A stretch of DNA of 64,000 bases. Origin: Poecilobothrus nobilitatus. Its lineage: Eukaryota > Arthropoda > Insecta > Diptera > Dolichopodidae. The notes under the pieces were generated by a model. That model saw only the letters and a list, made by a program, of their open reading frames with translations, was not told where the DNA came from and did not search any database. This document shows positions 61,901 to 64,000 of this stretch, in pieces. How positions within the stretch are numbered: position 1 is the first letter of the stretch; the number at the start of each line of letters is the position of its first letter. Made by a program: the position numbers and the translations under genes. The stretch spans positions 2,976,001 through 3,040,000 of the forward strand of contig OX352773.1 in assembly GCA_947095535.1 (NCBI GenBank), in the 5' to 3' direction.

Positions 61901-61985
61901 AGAAATATATAACACAGTTTACTTATACAGTTTTTAATAAAAAGTTATAAGCGATTTCTGTTTCAGCTGATATTCATATTTTAGC
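58916..61985. other. AT-rich non-coding DNA, nothing recognised
   Basis: Repeated poly(A) runs of 12 to 17 bases (near 61487, 61713, 61783). The frames at 59538-59753 and 60690-60911 lack recognisable features. Confidence 0.6.
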
Positions 61986-61989
61986 TATT

Positions 61990-62500
61990 CATTTTTATTT
62001 TATAAATTTATTTTATTTATTTATTTATTTTGTTTTGTCCGGACTTAAGATGATTAGTCTTTTAATTGCACAACATACTAACAAATAATAATTATTACAA
62101 TAAGTTTAAAATGTGAAAAACTAAAACTATAATGAATATACAATGCACATACCACTTAAACTTAAAAACTGCTACCACGATTCTAAACTAATTACGAAAA
62201 TACTCTCTACTCTACTAAATATTTTTATGTTATCAATGCGCAATAAAGAGTTCGGCATGGAGTTCCACAGTATAGTTATCTTAACAAAAAAAGATAAGTG
62301 TCTTAGACGATTTTTGTGGGCGAGGAATAATTAAATTTCTACATCTTAACGATCTACCCGAAATAATCTTTTCAGACAGATAAGATAGCATAATATTTAA
62401 CTGCATTTTTTTCAAAGTAACAATGTATCTGAAATTGAAAAAGTTAGTAAGTGTAGTACCCAATATAGAGTGTAATTATAAAGAGTTCATTTAAAGTTTT
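61990..62500 (-). pseudogene. LINE ORF2 C-terminal relic, CR1/jockey type
   Basis: On the minus strand, GRSLRCRNLIIPRPQKSSKT is followed after a frameshift by ILWNSMPNSLLRI and KIF. This is the 'RLRN..PR.RT...F......LWNSLP..I' pattern seen at the C terminus of many CR1 and jockey-group ORF2 proteins. About 240 bases of 3' sequence and an (AAATA)n tail (61995-62030) complete it. Everything upstream is missing, as in a heavily 5'-truncated insertion. It may belong to the same family as the RT relic at 38.5 kb, but they do not overlap. Confidence 0.6.
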
Positions 62501-62955
62501 TAAAATTAATAAATGTGAGTAAAGAATTGTGTTACGTTTGGCATATAGGCAGCTTTAACAAAGAAAAGATTGACTATATGATATTAAATTATGCTATTTA
62601 TGCTAAATTATGATATTAGTACCTAATTATATAAATAATCATGATCATTTTTGTAAATTTGACGCATAAGGCCATCTCAAGTTTCTTATTCGTTAATAAA
62701 GTAATAATACCTACTGCATAAAGAACACTTAAAAGGTATTTTAAAATTTATAATCCGCATTTTCGCATTTAAATTTCTTTGTAAAATTCGTCTGTTCACT
62801 CAATTTTTTGTGCTTTAGCATGAGAGAATAAATTTAATGCGAAAGACCATATTATCGAAATTCAGTTATATTTGGTAAAACAAGTTTTAATACTAGTAAT
62901 CTCGTAGGTGGTTTTATCGATCGGGTGTCAATTACTGACAACTTACGAATGCATT
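62501..62955. other. AT-rich non-coding DNA, nothing recognised
   Basis: No coding frame or shared repeat was noticed in this interval. Confidence 0.55.
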
Positions 62956-62957
62956 AA

Positions 62958-63160
62958 AGTTTATTTATTTATTTTGGATCCTCCACCACATACAATATGC
63001 TGAATATGCGGTACAAGTATTAAATTATAATTATATTATTTATTTTGTTTACATTACATTATTATATTTTACATAATATTTTCACCTAGCCGCGGTTTGA
63101 ATCCGAGACCGAATTAAAAAACTTTGGCACTGCGGCATTAGTCAGATACTAGTATTTAGG
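62958..63160 (-). repeat. SINE type B, degenerate copy
   Basis: On the minus strand CTGACTAATGCCGCAGTGCC (A-box part) and TCGGATTCAAACCGC (B-box part) appear in the same order as in 2200-2285 (CTGACTCATGGCGCAGTGG, GGGTTCAAACGCC). An AT-rich body follows, then GTGGAGGATCC and an (AATA)n tail at 62959-62975. About ten bases of the tRNA-like head are missing between the boxes. Confidence 0.6.
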
Positions 63161-64000
63161 TCATATTATATATATTTTCCTATCTATAGGTTGATATTAA
63201 TTTTCTTTTAATTTATGTTCCCAATTGAAGCTATAGAATAAGTATAGATATCACAGGTATTCCTATATAGTTCGTATAGTTTTTGGTATTTATTTGCAAT
63301 ATTACAAACCATTATACCTATATAATAATTATAATGTCACAAATTTAAAAATTACATGAAGTTTCTATATAAATTTTTTTTTTTTGGTTCGGTTAACTTA
63401 CAAACTTTTTGTACCATGTATGTATATGTATGGAGTCTCAAAATCATCTCATCTAAATTAATCAAAGGTGTTTTAAACAGGTTTAATTTATCCCTTATAC
63501 TTTTTCTCGAACATACTTTGAACGGAAATAGGAACCAATAAAGGAAAATAGATCAAAATATTCTTGATTTTATTTTAACTATTAAGTTATGGTAGATATT
63601 TTTTTTTTAATTTTTTGAAAGTGTAGTTAATTATTTCTCCGTAATAGTAATTATTGTAAATAAAAATGTTTTATAAAATGTCCTTATATTTTTTAAAGGA
63701 CAAAGTTTTTATTGGATTAAGATTAGACAATTAATATACATATCTTGAATCGTACGATAAATTATAAGTAAAAATAACCATTTCAACCATTTTTCTTCTC
63801 ATGAATGTTCCAGATTTCAATACGGTTTGTCAGTAATTTATCTTAATTTTTTTAAACTTTAAAGTGGAATAATTAACTAGATTAAATTGTAAATTGGTTT
63901 TAAATTTTTAATTGTTATAAATTTTATACTTATCTAGTTAAATTTCCAATTAATTTCACATAATAAATTCCGAACAACTCTGACAGTTGCAATTTTTTGT
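63161..64000. other. AT-rich non-coding DNA, nothing recognised
   Basis: Nothing supported. The plus-strand frame at 63356-63541 is Phe/Leu/Ser-rich without a domain. Confidence 0.6.

Noticed and set aside
1..64000. CRISPR array, bacterial operons or organelle DNA
   Set aside because: No regularly spaced repeats with unique spacers, no ribosome-binding sites or operon-like gene packing, and LINE and SINE relics show a nuclear eukaryotic origin.

Overview
The window is very AT-rich eukaryotic nuclear DNA. I find no intact protein-coding gene: the longest open frames are about 60 to 130 codons and nearly all lie inside repeats or low-complexity sequence. It looks like the interior of a giant intron or a large intergenic block of an insect, most likely a fly (Diptera). 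The basis is the mix of decayed LINEs (an I-like and jockey/CR1-like fragments), a Tc1/mariner relic, tRNA-derived SINEs, and many non-autonomous repeats that combine CCGTCCGTC tracts with GGGTATAA ends and a 'TAGCTGTCAT' motif, a style I associate with fly genomes. Species cannot be named from the sequence.

The most striking single site is at 2465-2487: a long pyrimidine run ends in CAG and is followed at once by GTAAGT. This is the form of a recursive splice site (ratchet point, zero-length exon) known from very long Drosophila introns. If it is real, the left part of the window lies inside a long intron of a plus-strand gene. A second weak regulatory candidate is an initiator plus a downstream promoter element at exact +28 spacing near 10.4 kb. 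One minus-strand open frame at 41.9-42.15 kb ends at a good 5' splice site and may be an orphan exon.

The rest is a repeat landscape. I give families working names. R1 (about 1.0-1.6 kb, three plus-strand copies near 6.5, 15.1 and 23.4 kb) ends in a CGGGTATA hairpin. R2 (8.2, 31.6, 39.5, 49.6 kb and fragments at 38.3 and 58.7 kb) is a foldback-like family; the 31.6 kb copy has two arms of about 285 bp. R3 (20.9, 35.6 and 42.9 kb, about 0.94 kb) has CCGACCGC inverted ends and an open frame that stays aligned in two of three copies. R4 (19.9 and 56.4 kb) is a small inverted-repeat element with a perfect 80-bp tandem duplication at the second locus. R5 and R6 (5.5, 12.4, 32.8, 45.4 and 57.2 kb) carry 'ACAGGGTGT'-type ends. 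R8 (3.8 and 34.6 kb) resembles the reverse complement of the R1 right end, and R9 (24.4 and 45.9 kb) is a short unclassified pair. Two tRNA-derived SINE types are present; one copy has a 9-bp target duplication and sits inside another inverted-repeat element.

Decayed coding relics are: jockey-like reverse transcriptase, minus strand, 38.46-39.38 kb; Tc1-like transposase, 48.55-49.2 kb; I-like RNase H and C-terminal Cys/His region, 53.39-54.56 kb; and a CR1/jockey-type LINE C terminus, minus strand, 62.0-62.5 kb. None is functional. Boundaries of repeats are estimates by eye.
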